Counted from the stretch's first letter, positions 38,229-47,978 are shown. The stretch: 64,000 nucleotides of DNA from Pararhizobium_B sp963760965 (GCA_963760965.1 CAVXEW010000007.1:434001-498000); one strand, 5' to 3'. Program-made: numbers and translations. The notes: generated by a model not told the origin, from the sequence alone.

Positions 38229-38263
38229 CCGCGTCATATCGAACCGATCGTTCCGATTAGCCA

Positions 38264-38305
38264 TTGAAATCCCCGGGAAAGCGCTATCTGCGTGTTGCAG
38301 TGCAA
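38264..38305 (+). promoter_or_regulatory. Candidate promoter and operator of the efflux operon
   Basis: TTGAAA (38264-38269) and TATCTG (38285-38290) are 15 bases apart, a slightly short spacing. They are followed at about +1 by the inverted repeat TTGCA-G-TGCAA (38295-38305). A repressor bound there would block the emrAB-type operon. No regulator gene is adjacent. Confidence 0.4.
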
Positions 38306-38328
38306 GCTAGCGAACCCCGGACGAGATC

Positions 38329-39579
38329 GTGAAGAACCCGGAATATGACGAGGACGACACCCGCGTCGCGGAGCGCCAGCCCGAGGCCGGAACAGAGACC
38401 CGGGCGGACGCCTCGCCCTCCGCGGAGAGGGCGCGCGGCGACGGGCCGGCGGCCGAGGAGCCGAAGCGAAACATCGACGAGCAGCGCCAATCCCCCGAGG
38501 CTGGCGAAACCTCCGCGGAGCCTCGACAGCCGTCGCAGAGAAAGCGGAGGTCAGTGTTCCGCCGCCCGCTGTTCTGGATATTCCTCATCGCCGCAATCAT
38601 CGGCGTCGTTTCCGCCGTTCTCTACTGGTGGTTCGAGAAGCGCCCGTTCGAGACGACCGACGACGCCTTCATCGCCGCCGACATCGTTCAGGTTTCCCCG
38701 CAAGTCTCCGGACAGATCGTCGCGGCACCAGTAGAGAACAACAGCCAGGTCAAGGCTGGAGACGTGCTGGCGCGCATCGATCAGGCCTCGGCCAAGGCGA
38801 GCCTCGCTGCGGCCAGGGCCCAGTTGGAGCAGGCGCGGGCCGGCTTGAAGGAGGCACAGGTCGGCGTGACCCAGGCCAGGAACCAGGAGGGCGAGGCCGA
38901 AGCGAAGCGCAGCGCGCTGGAAGTCACCTCGCAAAACGACCAGGATACCCTCGCGCGTGACCTCAAACTGCAGAAGTCGAGTTCCAGCCCGATCACGCAG
39001 AAGCAGATAGACAACGACCGCGCCGCCGCGCGCGCCGCCGAGGCGCAGGCCGAAGCCGGCCGGCGCGCGGTCACGACGGCCAGGACCGCCATCGACGTCG
39101 CACAGGCCAAGGTGGCCTCGGCACAGGCCTCCGTCGATACCGCGCAGAGCAAGGTGCAGACAGCGCGGATCGACCTCGACCACACCACCATTTCCGCGCC
39201 GATCGCCGGACAGATCGTGCAGAAGAACATCAATGTCGGCTCGTTCGTCACGCAGGGCCAGCCGATGATGGCGCTGGTTCCCGGCGAACTCTACGTGACC
39301 GCTAATTTCAAGGAGACGCAGCTGTCCGACATAAGGATCGGCCAGCCGGTCCACCTCCGTGTCGACGCCTTCCCGAATGTCGACTTCCACGGCAAGGTGG
39401 TCTCCATCCAGCACGGTGCCGGCCAGGCCTTCCAGTTGCTCCCGCCGCAGAACGCGACAGGGAACTACGTCAAGGTCGTCCAGCGCGTGCCCGTGCGCAT
39501 CTCGATCGATGCGAAGGACATGCAGAAATATCCCCTTGGCCCGGGCATGTCGGTCGTCCCGAGCATCAAGGTGCGCTAG
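38329..39579 (+). CDS. HlyD/EmrA-type membrane fusion protein
   Basis: The periplasmic adaptor of a tripartite drug efflux pump. Of 416 residues, the first 80 form a charged, Pro/Glu/Arg-rich cytoplasmic tail. One transmembrane helix covers about 82-103, followed by the lipoyl half-motif (DDAFIAADIVQVSPQVSGQI), a long Ala/Gln-rich coiled coil (about 145-285) and the second lipoyl half (APIAGQIVQKNINVGSFV). It starts at GTG. The tail is longer than in E. coli EmrA. It ends two bases before the transporter gene. Confidence 0.92.
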   Translation: MKNPEYDEDDTRVAERQPEAGTETRADASPSAERARGDGPAAEEPKRNIDEQRQSPEAGETSAEPRQPSQRKRRSVFRRPLFWIFLIAAIIGVVSAVLYWWFEKRPFETTDDAFIAADIVQVSPQVSGQIVAAPVENNSQVKAGDVLARIDQASAKASLAAARAQLEQARAGLKEAQVGVTQARNQEGEAEAKRSALEVTSQNDQDTLARDLKLQKSSSSPITQKQIDNDRAAARAAEAQAEAGRRAVTTARTAIDVAQAKVASAQASVDTAQSKVQTARIDLDHTTISAPIAGQIVQKNINVGSFVTQGQPMMALVPGELYVTANFKETQLSDIRIGQPVHLRVDAFPNVDFHGKVVSIQHGAGQAFQLLPPQNATGNYVKVVQRVPVRISIDAKDMQKYPLGPGMSVVPSIKVR

Positions 39580-39581
39580 CG

Positions 39582-41147
39582 ATGGCGGGGAGCCCGCCGG
39601 CATGGGACGCGAGTCGCTCGGCCGCCGGGTCCGGCGGACCCTGGATCATGACCTGGGTGGTGTCGATCGCCACTTTCATGGAGATCCTCGACACCTCGAT
39701 CGCCAACGTCTCCCTCTCCAATATCGCAGGCAATCTCGGCGTTTCGCCGGATCAGGCGACCTGGATGATCACCACCTATCTGGTGGCGAACGCCATCATC
39801 ATCCCGATCAGCGGGTTCCTCTCGCGTGCCATTGGCCGCAAGCGCTACTTCATGATCTCGATCGCCTTGTTCACGGGCTCATCCCTGATGTGCGCCGTAG
39901 CACCGAACCTCGGCTTCCTCATAGTCGCCCGCGCCTTTCAGGGTGTCGGCGGCGGCGGCCTCGCTCCGGTCGAGCAGTCGATGGTCACCGACAGCTTCCC
40001 CCCGCAAAAGCGCGGTCAGGCCTTCGCGGCCTTCGGTCTCGTCGTGGTGGTGGCCCCGATCATCGGCCCGACCATCGGCGGCTGGATCACCGACACCATC
40101 TCCTGGCACTGGATATTCCTGCTCAACGTGCCGGTCGGCATTCTCGCGCTGTTTCTCGTGTCGATCCTGACCGTCGAGGCGCCGGTACTCGTGCGCGAGC
40201 GGGAGGACCGGCTCCGGCGCGGTCTCAGGGTCGACTATGTCGGCTTCCTTCTTGCTGCTATCGGGCTCGCCGGACTTCTGATCACGCTCGATCGCGGCCA
40301 GACGGAAGGCTGGTTCGACAGCAACCTGATCGTCACGACGACCGCCATGGCGGTCGTCGGCCTTGGCGCCATGATCGCCTGGGAAAGCATGCACGACGAT
40401 CCGATCGTGCCTCTTCCTCTCCTGAGGATACCGAATCTCGCGATCTCGACGGCGATGATGATGCTCCTTGGAATGCTCGTCTTCGGCACGATCGAGATCA
40501 TTCCCCAGATGCTGCAGCAGGTCTTCCACTACACCGCCTATCAGGCCGGGCTGGCACTGACGATCGGCGGCGCCATCTCGATCGTCATGATGCCCCTGAC
40601 GGGGCTGCTGACATCGAAGGTCGACGCCCGGCTCCTGATATTCCCGGCCTTCGCCATGCAGGCCTTCGCATTCTGGCATTTCAGCAACTTCTCCACCCAG
40701 AGCACTTTCTGGGATGCCACGCTGGGGCGCTTCTACATGTCGGTGGCGCTTCCCTTCCTGTTCATCCCGGTCAATACCGTGGCCTATGTCGGGCTGCCGC
40801 CGGGGGAATCGGACAAGGCCTCGGCCATGCTGAACTTCTTCCGCAACCTCGGCGGTGCCTTCGGCATCTCGCTCTCGCAGACGCTGCTCGTGCGCCGGGA
40901 CCAGTTCCACCAGTGGCGGATCACCGGGCGCCTGAACCCGCTCAACCCGATCTACGAGCACGGGATTCACAGGCTGACCGAGATCTTCGGCAGCAAGCAG
41001 GCCGCGCTCGGCATCCTTTACCAGGAGGCCCAGCGCCAGGCGACGATGCTCGGCTATATCGATGTCTACTACGTCCTGATGTGGGGCGTCGTCGTCGTCC
41101 TGCCCTTCATTCCCTTCCTCAAGACCGCCCACGGGGGACGGCACTGA
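39582..41147 (+). CDS. EmrB/DHA2-family 14-helix MFS drug efflux transporter
   Basis: A 521-residue proton antiporter of the DHA2 family. Fourteen transmembrane helices are predicted. Motif D1 (MEILDTSIANVSL) opens helix 1, motif A (GFLSRAIGRKRYF) follows helix 2, and motif C-type GPTIGGWITD lies in helix 5. It pairs with the adaptor immediately upstream. Substrates are probably hydrophobic toxins, not determinable here. It converges on the TlpA gene. Confidence 0.94.
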   Translation: MAGSPPAWDASRSAAGSGGPWIMTWVVSIATFMEILDTSIANVSLSNIAGNLGVSPDQATWMITTYLVANAIIIPISGFLSRAIGRKRYFMISIALFTGSSLMCAVAPNLGFLIVARAFQGVGGGGLAPVEQSMVTDSFPPQKRGQAFAAFGLVVVVAPIIGPTIGGWITDTISWHWIFLLNVPVGILALFLVSILTVEAPVLVREREDRLRRGLRVDYVGFLLAAIGLAGLLITLDRGQTEGWFDSNLIVTTTAMAVVGLGAMIAWESMHDDPIVPLPLLRIPNLAISTAMMMLLGMLVFGTIEIIPQMLQQVFHYTAYQAGLALTIGGAISIVMMPLTGLLTSKVDARLLIFPAFAMQAFAFWHFSNFSTQSTFWDATLGRFYMSVALPFLFIPVNTVAYVGLPPGESDKASAMLNFFRNLGGAFGISLSQTLLVRRDQFHQWRITGRLNPLNPIYEHGIHRLTEIFGSKQAALGILYQEAQRQATMLGYIDVYYVLMWGVVVVLPFIPFLKTAHGGRH

Positions 41148-41153
41148 AACCGG

Positions 41154-41879
41154 TCAGGTCGGGTTCGGGCCCTTGGATTCGCGCGCCTGATGACCAACGG
41201 CGGCGTCGACGAGCTTGAGCGCCTCCGGCCCGTCCCATTCCGCCGGCCCGTTCATCGCCGCCAGCAGGCAGCCGTCCTCGCCGACCAGCAGCGTCACCGG
41301 AAGACCGAACGCCAGTCCCTCCTTCTTCAGATCATGGAACACGGCCATGGTCGGGTCGCGATGCAGGGCGACATGGCTCGCGCCGATCTGGTCGAGGAAC
41401 TTCACCGGCTTCTGCGGGTCCCCGGTGTCGATGTTGATGGCCACCACCTGGAAATCGGATCCGCCGCGCTTCTGCTCGAGGCGGTCGAGCGTCGGCATTT
41501 CCTGCCGGCACGGCACGCACCACGTCGCCCATACGTTCACGAGCAGCGTCTTCCCTGCATAGTCGGCAAGCGTCATCGACTTGCCGGCAGCATTCTTGAA
41601 GGCGAGCCGGCGCAACTGGCGCGGAGCCTCTTCTGGCGTCATCGCCGCGACAGCGCCGACGGCATAGGACTTCAGCGACGCGGCAACGGCCTTCGCCCCC
41701 TTGCAGCCGGGAGCGGCGGCTGCCGGGGCCGCCGGCACGGCGGAGGCCTCCTGCGGCGGCGCATTGCCAGACCCACCGAGTTTCACGTATACCGCCCCGG
41801 CACCGGCGACGATCCCGAGGGCGATGGCAACTGCCACCAGCTTCGACGTCGGGATCCGGTGCGGTATCTGGTCTTTCAT
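41154..41879 (-). CDS. tlpA: TlpA-family periplasmic thiol-disulfide oxidoreductase
   Basis: A 241-residue membrane-anchored thioredoxin-like protein that supplies reductant for cytochrome oxidase and c-type cytochrome assembly. An N-terminal anchor covers residues about 13-32, then an Ala/Pro linker, then the thioredoxin domain with the active site WCVPC (C121, C124). Its ATG lies only 27 bases from the argH ATG on the other strand, so both promoters must overlap coding sequence. Confidence 0.9.
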   Translation of the reverse strand: MKDQIPHRIPTSKLVAVAIALGIVAGAGAVYVKLGGSGNAPPQEASAVPAAPAAAAPGCKGAKAVAASLKSYAVGAVAAMTPEEAPRQLRRLAFKNAAGKSMTLADYAGKTLLVNVWATWCVPCRQEMPTLDRLEQKRGGSDFQVVAINIDTGDPQKPVKFLDQIGASHVALHRDPTMAVFHDLKKEGLAFGLPVTLLVGEDGCLLAAMNGPAEWDGPEALKLVDAAVGHQARESKGPNPT

Positions 41880-41906
41880 TCCATCCTCTCCGGGGTCTTC
41901 GGCACA

Positions 41907-43307
41907 ATGTCCGGCAAGAAGTCAGAAAACGCATCCAACCAGATGTGGGGCGGGCGCTTCGCCTCGGGCCCCGCGGCGATCATGGAAGAGATCAACGCCT
42001 CCATCGATTTCGACCGCAGGCTCTATGCCGAGGACATCGCCGGCTCCATTGCACATGCCGCCATGCTTGCCAAGTCTGGCATAATCACGGCGGAGGATCG
42101 CGACACGATCACGCACGGGCTGAACACGATCCTGTCAGAGATCGAGGGCGGCAGCTTCGAGTTTTCCAGGCGGCTCGAGGACATTCACATGAACGTCGAG
42201 GCGCGGCTGGCCGAGCTGATCGGACCGGCGGCAGGTCGCCTGCATACCGCCCGCTCGCGAAACGACCAGGTCGCCGTCGATTTCCGGCTCTGGGTCAAGC
42301 GCGAACTGGAGAGGACCGAGGCCGCACTTGCCGGATTGCTCTCCGCCTTTCTCGACCGCGCCGGCGAGCACGCAGCGACGGTCATGCCGGGCTTCACCCA
42401 TCTCCAGACCGCCCAGCCCGTCACCTTCGGCCATCACTGCATGGCCTATGTCGAGATGTTCGGCCGGGACCGTTCGCGCGTCCGCGACTGCATCGCCCGC
42501 ATGGACGAATCGCCCCTCGGAGCGGCGGCCCTCGCCGGCACCGGCTTCGCGATCGATCGCCGCATGACGGCGGAAGCGCTCGGCTTTCGCGAACCGACAC
42601 GGAACTCGATCGACTCGGTCTCGGACCGCGACTTCGCGCTGGAATACCTGTCGATCGCAGCGATCTGCGCAACGCATCTCTCCCGCCTGGCCGAGGAGAT
42701 CGTGATATGGTCTACGCCGCAATTCGCATTTGTCAGGCTTTCGGACGCCTTCTCGACCGGTTCCTCCATCATGCCACAGAAGAAGAACCCGGACGCCGCT
42801 GAGCTGGTGCGCGCCAAGAGCGGACGCATCAACGGCTCGCTCGTGGCGCTGCTCACCGTCATGAAGGGCCTGCCGCTCGCCTACTCCAAGGACATGCAGG
42901 AAGACAAGGAGCAGGTCTTCGACGCGGCCGAGAGCCTGGAACTGGCGCTTGCTGCGATGACCGGCATGGTGAGCGACCTGACGGTCGACGCCGAAGCGAT
43001 GCGGCGCGCGGCGGGCTCCGGCTACTCGACGGCGACCGACCTGGCCGACTGGCTGGTGCGGGAGGCAAACCTGCCGTTTCGCGAGGCCCATCACGCGACC
43101 GGCGCCGCCGTCGCGCTTGCGGAGAACAAGGGCTGCGACCTCGCCGACCTGCCGCTTGCCGACCTCCGGACGATCAACCCTGCGATCACGCAGGCGGTCT
43201 ACGACGTGCTGACGGTCGATGCCTCCGTCGCCAGCCGCCGCAGCTTCGGCGGCACCGCGCCCGAGGAAGTTCGAAGACAGGTCGCCTGGTGGCGCGAACG
43301 CCTGTAG
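41907..43307 (+). CDS. argH: Argininosuccinate lyase
   Basis: The last step of arginine synthesis, splitting argininosuccinate into arginine and fumarate. The 466-residue protein has the fumarase-family signature GSSIMPQKKNPD and the conserved HTARSRNDQVAVDFRLW and MPGFTHLQTAQPVTFGHH blocks. The ATG at 41907 has no strong ribosome site. It heads the argH-lptM-lysA run typical of the group. Confidence 0.97.
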   Translation: MSGKKSENASNQMWGGRFASGPAAIMEEINASIDFDRRLYAEDIAGSIAHAAMLAKSGIITAEDRDTITHGLNTILSEIEGGSFEFSRRLEDIHMNVEARLAELIGPAAGRLHTARSRNDQVAVDFRLWVKRELERTEAALAGLLSAFLDRAGEHAATVMPGFTHLQTAQPVTFGHHCMAYVEMFGRDRSRVRDCIARMDESPLGAAALAGTGFAIDRRMTAEALGFREPTRNSIDSVSDRDFALEYLSIAAICATHLSRLAEEIVIWSTPQFAFVRLSDAFSTGSSIMPQKKNPDAAELVRAKSGRINGSLVALLTVMKGLPLAYSKDMQEDKEQVFDAAESLELALAAMTGMVSDLTVDAEAMRRAAGSGYSTATDLADWLVREANLPFREAHHATGAAVALAENKGCDLADLPLADLRTINPAITQAVYDVLTVDASVASRRSFGGTAPEEVRRQVAWWRERL

Positions 43308-43411
43308 GCGCGCCCTTGGATCGAACAGGGTGCACAAGCGCGGCGAACTCCGCTAAGAGTGGAGCGCCGCTTTGGCCCCGGGCACGGAACGAGGCAACGG
43401 AGACGTCCGGA

Positions 43412-43600
43412 ATGACCGCCACAAGAACCATCGCATTGCTGGTCGTCGCGCTAGCCGGCGCCACCGCGCTCTCGGCTTGCGGGCGCAAGGGGCCGAACTA
43501 CGTTCCCGGCGTCTACGACCAGAACGGCAAGCCCGTGAACACCACCGCACAACCGCCGGTCAAGGACCGGCACTTCATCCTCGATCCGCTGATCCAGTAG
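43412..43600 (+). CDS. lptM: Small LptM-like lipoprotein
   Basis: A 62-residue lipoprotein. The signal peptide MTATRTIALLVVALAGATALSAC ends in the lipobox LSAC with the lipidated cysteine at 23, followed by GRKGPNYVPG, the LptM (YifL) consensus. In E. coli LptM helps disulfide maturation of LptD in LPS transport. It is seven bases upstream of lysA, as in many proteobacteria. Confidence 0.9.
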   Translation: MTATRTIALLVVALAGATALSACGRKGPNYVPGVYDQNGKPVNTTAQPPVKDRHFILDPLIQ

Positions 43601-43607
43601 AACCACC

Positions 43608-44876
43608 GTGAACCATTTCGAATATCGCGACGGCGTGCTCCACGCCGAAGACGTGGCGATCCCCGAGATCGCCGAAACCGTCGGCACCCCCTTCTACTGC
43701 TATTCGACGGCGACGCTGGCGCGTCACTACAAGGTCTTCGCCGACGCTTTTTCCGACATCGACGCGCTCGTCTGCTACGCGATGAAGGCGAACTCGAACC
43801 AGGCCGTCCTGCGGACGCTCGCCAGGCTCGGCGCCGGTGCGGACGTGGTCTCGGAAGGCGAACTGCGGCGGGCTCTCGCCGCCGGCATACCGCCCGCGAA
43901 GATCATGTTTTCCGGGGTAGGCAAGACCGCGGGGGAGATGGACGCCGCGCTAGCCGCCGGCATCCACTGCTTCAACGTCGAATCGGAACCCGAACTCGAA
44001 CTCCTGAGCAGGCGCGCCGAGACTGCCGGCAAGACCGCGCCGGTGTCCTTTCGCATCAATCCGGACGTCGATGCTCGGACCCATGCGAAGATCTCGACAG
44101 GCAAGAAGGAAGACAAGTTCGGAATCTCCTGGCAGCGGGCGCGCGCAGTGTACCAGCGCGCAGCCGAACTGCCCGGCATAGAGGTCGTCGGCATCGATAT
44201 GCATATCGGCAGCCAGATCACGGATCTGCAGCCCTACGACGACGCCTTTCGCCTGCTCCGGGAACTGGTGGCGATGCTCAGGGAGGACGGCCACGCGATC
44301 CGGCACGTCGACCTCGGCGGCGGCCTCGGCATTCCCTACCGCACCGACAACGCGGCTCCTCCGCTGCCCTCCGAATATGCCGGTATCGTCAGGAGACACG
44401 TGGCCGACCTGGACTGCCAGGTGATCTTCGAACCCGGGCGACTGATCGCGGGCAACGCGGGCATTCTCGTGACGAGCGTGCTCTACGTGAAGGACGGCGG
44501 TTCGAGGACCTTCGTCATCGTCGACGCCGCGATGAACGACCTCGTTCGGCCGACCCTTTACGAGGCCTACCACGAGATTTCGCCGGTCACCATTTCCGCG
44601 GCGAGCGCCCCTCGCATCCGCGCCGACGTGGTCGGTCCGGTCTGTGAAAGCGGCGACTACCTCGCGAAGGACCGGGACATGCCAACGCCGAGGCCCGGCG
44701 ACCTGCTCTCCATCGGAACGGCCGGCGCCTACGGAGCCGTGCAGGCCGGCACCTACAACACGCGTCCCCTGGTGCCCGAGATACTGGTGGACGAGGGCCG
44801 CTTCGCAGTGGTTCGCCGCCGTCCCACCTATGACGAGATCATCGCGCTGGACGTCGTCCCCGACTGGCTCACCTGA
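43608..44876 (+). CDS. lysA: Diaminopimelate decarboxylase
   Basis: Makes lysine from meso-diaminopimelate with pyridoxal phosphate. The 422-residue protein has the PLP lysine in CYAMKANSNQAV, the HIGSQI and GGGLGIPY motifs of the barrel, and the CESGDYLA active-site cysteine of the partner subunit. Translation starts at GTG without an obvious ribosome site, suggesting coupling to lptM seven bases upstream. Confidence 0.96.
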   Translation: MNHFEYRDGVLHAEDVAIPEIAETVGTPFYCYSTATLARHYKVFADAFSDIDALVCYAMKANSNQAVLRTLARLGAGADVVSEGELRRALAAGIPPAKIMFSGVGKTAGEMDAALAAGIHCFNVESEPELELLSRRAETAGKTAPVSFRINPDVDARTHAKISTGKKEDKFGISWQRARAVYQRAAELPGIEVVGIDMHIGSQITDLQPYDDAFRLLRELVAMLREDGHAIRHVDLGGGLGIPYRTDNAAPPLPSEYAGIVRRHVADLDCQVIFEPGRLIAGNAGILVTSVLYVKDGGSRTFVIVDAAMNDLVRPTLYEAYHEISPVTISAASAPRIRADVVGPVCESGDYLAKDRDMPTPRPGDLLSIGTAGAYGAVQAGTYNTRPLVPEILVDEGRFAVVRRRPTYDEIIALDVVPDWLT

Positions 44877-44993
44877 CCGGAAGGCTCCGCTCCGACGGAT
44901 CTTCCCGCCGCGCAGAAATGTCGCAGGCGGCCTCGCCTTCGCCGCAAAGAATGCTATCCTTCTGCTGTTGAAGGCGCCAGGAGTTTTCCGCGC

Positions 44994-47597
44994 ATGGCCG
45001 TCCCGAAGGCGGATGACCAGAAACCCGCTTCCGCAAGCATCGCCGCGCGGCTGAAGGCCGCGATCGCGCGCAAGCGCGGCGTCATGCGGGCCGTTGTCGT
45101 CACTGAACGCATCTGGCCCCTGCTGGTGCCCGTTCTCTGCGTTGCGGCGCTGTTCGCTTCCTTGTCCTGGTTCGGCTTCTTCCATGCTGTGCCGCTCTGG
45201 CTGCACGTCGCTGCGCTCGCGCTTCTGCTTGCGGGACTACTGTGGGCGCTGTCCGGCCTGCGCACCTTCCGCTGGCCGGACGGCGACGCGATCGACCGCC
45301 GCCTTGAGCGCGTCAACCGTATCGAGCATCAGGCGCTCGCCGTGCAGGACGACCGCCTCGAGAACGAGACCGGCTTCTCTCGTGCGCTTTGGCTCGAGCA
45401 CCGGCGCCGCATGGCCGAGCGAATCGCGGACCTGAGAACCGGCATGCCCGAGCCGGACACGCCGAGGCGGGATCCCTACGCGCTACGCGCCCTGGTCGTG
45501 CTGCTGTTCGTCACCGCCTTCGCCTATTCCCATTCGAACCGCGCAGGTTTCCTCGGAGACGCGCTGTCTTTCTCGGTGTCCGGCGCCCCCGCCGCACCTG
45601 TCCGCATCGACGCCTGGGTGACGCCGCCCGCCTACACCGGCCGCGCGCCGATCTTCCTCACCCGCGCCGAAGGCGACGTGCCCGATTCCCTGTCGCTTCC
45701 CGCCGGCAGCGAGGTCACCGTCCGCATCAGCGGAGGAGATGCCCCGCGGGTGACATACCGGAGCGGCGAAGACGCCTCCGGCCGGGCAATCGAGCCCGCC
45801 GGCGCGGCAGAACCGCAGCAGCACGTCTCGGCCGGCGGCGAGAGAGCCGCGTCGCGGACATACCGCTTCAAACCGGCCGCCGACGGCAGACTCGCGATTG
45901 CGGAAGGATCCGCCGAGAAGGGATGGAGCTTCACCGTCATCCCCGACAAGAAGCCCACCATTGCATTTGCCGGCGAGCCGAAGAGCACGGTCAACGGCGC
46001 ACTCGAACTCAGCTATACCGTTGCAGACGACTACGGAATAGAGAAGGCTCGCGCCGTCATCGTTCCGGCAGATCCGCCGGGCAGGGATGCCCACCCGCTT
46101 TACGGCCCGCCCGAATTTCCCCTGAGCCTGCCGGGCGGCGGCGCCCGCTCCGGCAAGATGACGACCAACCGGGACCTGACCGATCATCCGCTGGCCGGCC
46201 GGCGGGTCAGGATCACCCTGGTCGCGACGGACGGCGCCGGCCAGGAAGGCCGCAGCAAGACCATCGTTACCCGGTTGCCGGAAAGGCATTTCTCCAACCC
46301 GCTGTCCCGCGCCGTCATCGAGCAGCGCCAGACATTCGCTCTCGACACCAACAGGCTGCAGCGCGCCATCGATCTGGCCGATGCGCTGATGACCGCTCCG
46401 GAAGAGACGATCGCGAACCCGTCGCACTTCCTGCTTCTGAAGACCGCCCGGGAGCGCATGGCACTGGCGCGCAACGACGACATGCTCCGGGATGCCGCCG
46501 ACTATCTCTGGCAGATTGCCCTCGGCCTCGAGAACGGCGACCTGTCGCTCGCCCAGCAGCGCCTTCGGGATGCCCAGCGCGCACTTTCCGAAGCGCTGAA
46601 GAACAATGCCTCGGATGCCGAGATCCAGCGCCTTATGAAGGAGCTGCGCCAGGCAATGAACGATTTCATGAAGGAAATGGCCAAGCAGGCCATGAAGAAT
46701 CCAGGGCAGACGATTCCCGACAACATGAAGAATGTCCTGCGGCAGCAGGATCTGGAACGCATGATGAACCAGATCGAGAACCTTGCGCGATCGGGCCAGC
46801 GGCAGCAGGCCGAACAGTTGCTGTCCCAGTTGCAGCAGATGATGAATAACCTGCAGGCAGGCCGCACCCAGCGCGGCCAGCAGTCCAGCGGGCCGATGCG
46901 CCAGCAGATGGACAAGCTTGGCGAGTTGCTCCGCCAGCAACAGCAGCTCATGAACCAGACCTATCAGCTCAACCAGCAACTGCAGGACCAGTTGCAGCAG
47001 AGCGAAAGGCAGCAGCAGGGCGAACAAGGCAAGCAGGGCCAGCAGGACCAGCAGGGCCAGCAGAGCCAGAACGGCAGGCCATTGACCGCCGAGCAGCTTC
47101 GCCAGGCACTCAAGGAGTTGCGGCGCCAGCAGCAGAGCCTGCGCGATCAGCTCGGGCAATTGCAGCAGAGCCTGAAAGGTCTCGGCATCAAGCCCGGCAA
47201 GGGCTTTGGCGACGCCGACAAGGCAATGGGGAACGCGACCGGCGCCCTCGGCAAGGGCGAAGGCGAGCGCGCCTTGGGCGAGCAGGGCCGTGCCCTGCAG
47301 GCGCTGCGGCAGGGCGCACAGGACATGATGAGCCAGATGATGCAGGCCATGGGCCAGCGCGATGGGCAAGGCCAGGGCCAGCCCCGTGGCGACCGGATGG
47401 GCCGCAACGACCGCGATCCGCTCGGCCGGCCACGATCGACGTCAGGACCCGATTTCGGCGATCAGGTCAAGGTGCCCGACGAAATCGACATCCAGCGCGC
47501 CCGCGAAATACTCAACCAGATCCGCAAGCGGCTGGGCGACGCGCTGAGCCCGGCGCTCGAGAAGCAGTATCTCGAGCGACTGCTCGACATGAGGTAG
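44994..47597 (+). CDS. TIGR02302/DUF4175 large membrane protein with Gln-rich tail
   Basis: An 867-residue protein of the alphaproteobacterial TIGR02302 family. Two transmembrane helices at about 37-92 and a third near 165-182 anchor it. A beta-rich periplasmic part follows. From about residue 560 the protein becomes a long coiled coil dominated by Gln, Met and Leu, with the densest Gln run around 640-760. It then ends in the conserved VPDEIDIQRAREILNQIRKRLGD block. The function is unknown. Its position after lysA is conserved. Confidence 0.9.
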   Translation: MAVPKADDQKPASASIAARLKAAIARKRGVMRAVVVTERIWPLLVPVLCVAALFASLSWFGFFHAVPLWLHVAALALLLAGLLWALSGLRTFRWPDGDAIDRRLERVNRIEHQALAVQDDRLENETGFSRALWLEHRRRMAERIADLRTGMPEPDTPRRDPYALRALVVLLFVTAFAYSHSNRAGFLGDALSFSVSGAPAAPVRIDAWVTPPAYTGRAPIFLTRAEGDVPDSLSLPAGSEVTVRISGGDAPRVTYRSGEDASGRAIEPAGAAEPQQHVSAGGERAASRTYRFKPAADGRLAIAEGSAEKGWSFTVIPDKKPTIAFAGEPKSTVNGALELSYTVADDYGIEKARAVIVPADPPGRDAHPLYGPPEFPLSLPGGGARSGKMTTNRDLTDHPLAGRRVRITLVATDGAGQEGRSKTIVTRLPERHFSNPLSRAVIEQRQTFALDTNRLQRAIDLADALMTAPEETIANPSHFLLLKTARERMALARNDDMLRDAADYLWQIALGLENGDLSLAQQRLRDAQRALSEALKNNASDAEIQRLMKELRQAMNDFMKEMAKQAMKNPGQTIPDNMKNVLRQQDLERMMNQIENLARSGQRQQAEQLLSQLQQMMNNLQAGRTQRGQQSSGPMRQQMDKLGELLRQQQQLMNQTYQLNQQLQDQLQQSERQQQGEQGKQGQQDQQGQQSQNGRPLTAEQLRQALKELRRQQQSLRDQLGQLQQSLKGLGIKPGKGFGDADKAMGNATGALGKGEGERALGEQGRALQALRQGAQDMMSQMMQAMGQRDGQGQGQPRGDRMGRNDRDPLGRPRSTSGPDFGDQVKVPDEIDIQRAREILNQIRKRLGDALSPALEKQYLERLLDMR

Positions 47598-47618
47598 CTC
47601 CCCGGATCGGTCTCCCCG

Positions 47619-47978
47619 TCAGGCCGCCAGTGCCGTGGAGACGGCCGTGCGGATGTCCGGCAGCGTGAACGGCTTGTCGATGACGTCGATGACGATCCTG
47701 TTCAGGTCGTCGGCGCGCTCTCGCTGGTCGGCGAAGCCGGTCATCAGCAGGATCTTGACCCTGGGGAACTCTCCGGCCGTGCGGCGCGCCAGCTCGATTC
47801 CGTCCATCATCGGCATCCGGATGTCCGACAGCAGGAGATCGTAGCCGCCGCTACGCAGTTTGGTCAGCCCCTCCTCGCCGTCGCCAGCCTCGGCGGTCTC
47901 GTGGCCATCCAGACGAAGGGCCCGCGCGACGAACCCGCGCAGCACCTCCTCGTCCTCGGCAATCAGAATGCGTGCCAT
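47619..47978 (-). CDS. cpdR: Single-domain response regulator, CpdR-like
   Basis: A 119-residue receiver domain with no output domain: acidic pocket EDEE near the start, phosphoacceptor D in LLLSDIRMPMMDG, T in LMTGFA and the invariant K in VIDKPF. In Caulobacter and Sinorhizobium, CpdR controls localisation of ClpXP and so degradation of CtrA and other cell-cycle proteins, driven by CckA-ChpT. Length and the MARILIAEDE opening fit CpdR rather than a chemotaxis regulator. Confidence 0.85.
   Translation of the reverse strand: MARILIAEDEEVLRGFVARALRLDGHETAEAGDGEEGLTKLRSGGYDLLLSDIRMPMMDGIELARRTAGEFPRVKILLMTGFADQRERADDLNRIVIDVIDKPFTLPDIRTAVSTALAA

Noticed and set aside
45483..47369. 628-codon minus-strand frame that looks leucine-rich and membrane-like
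   Set aside because: It is the complement of the Gln-rich coiled coil (CAG/CTG), which gives false hydrophobic leucine runs.
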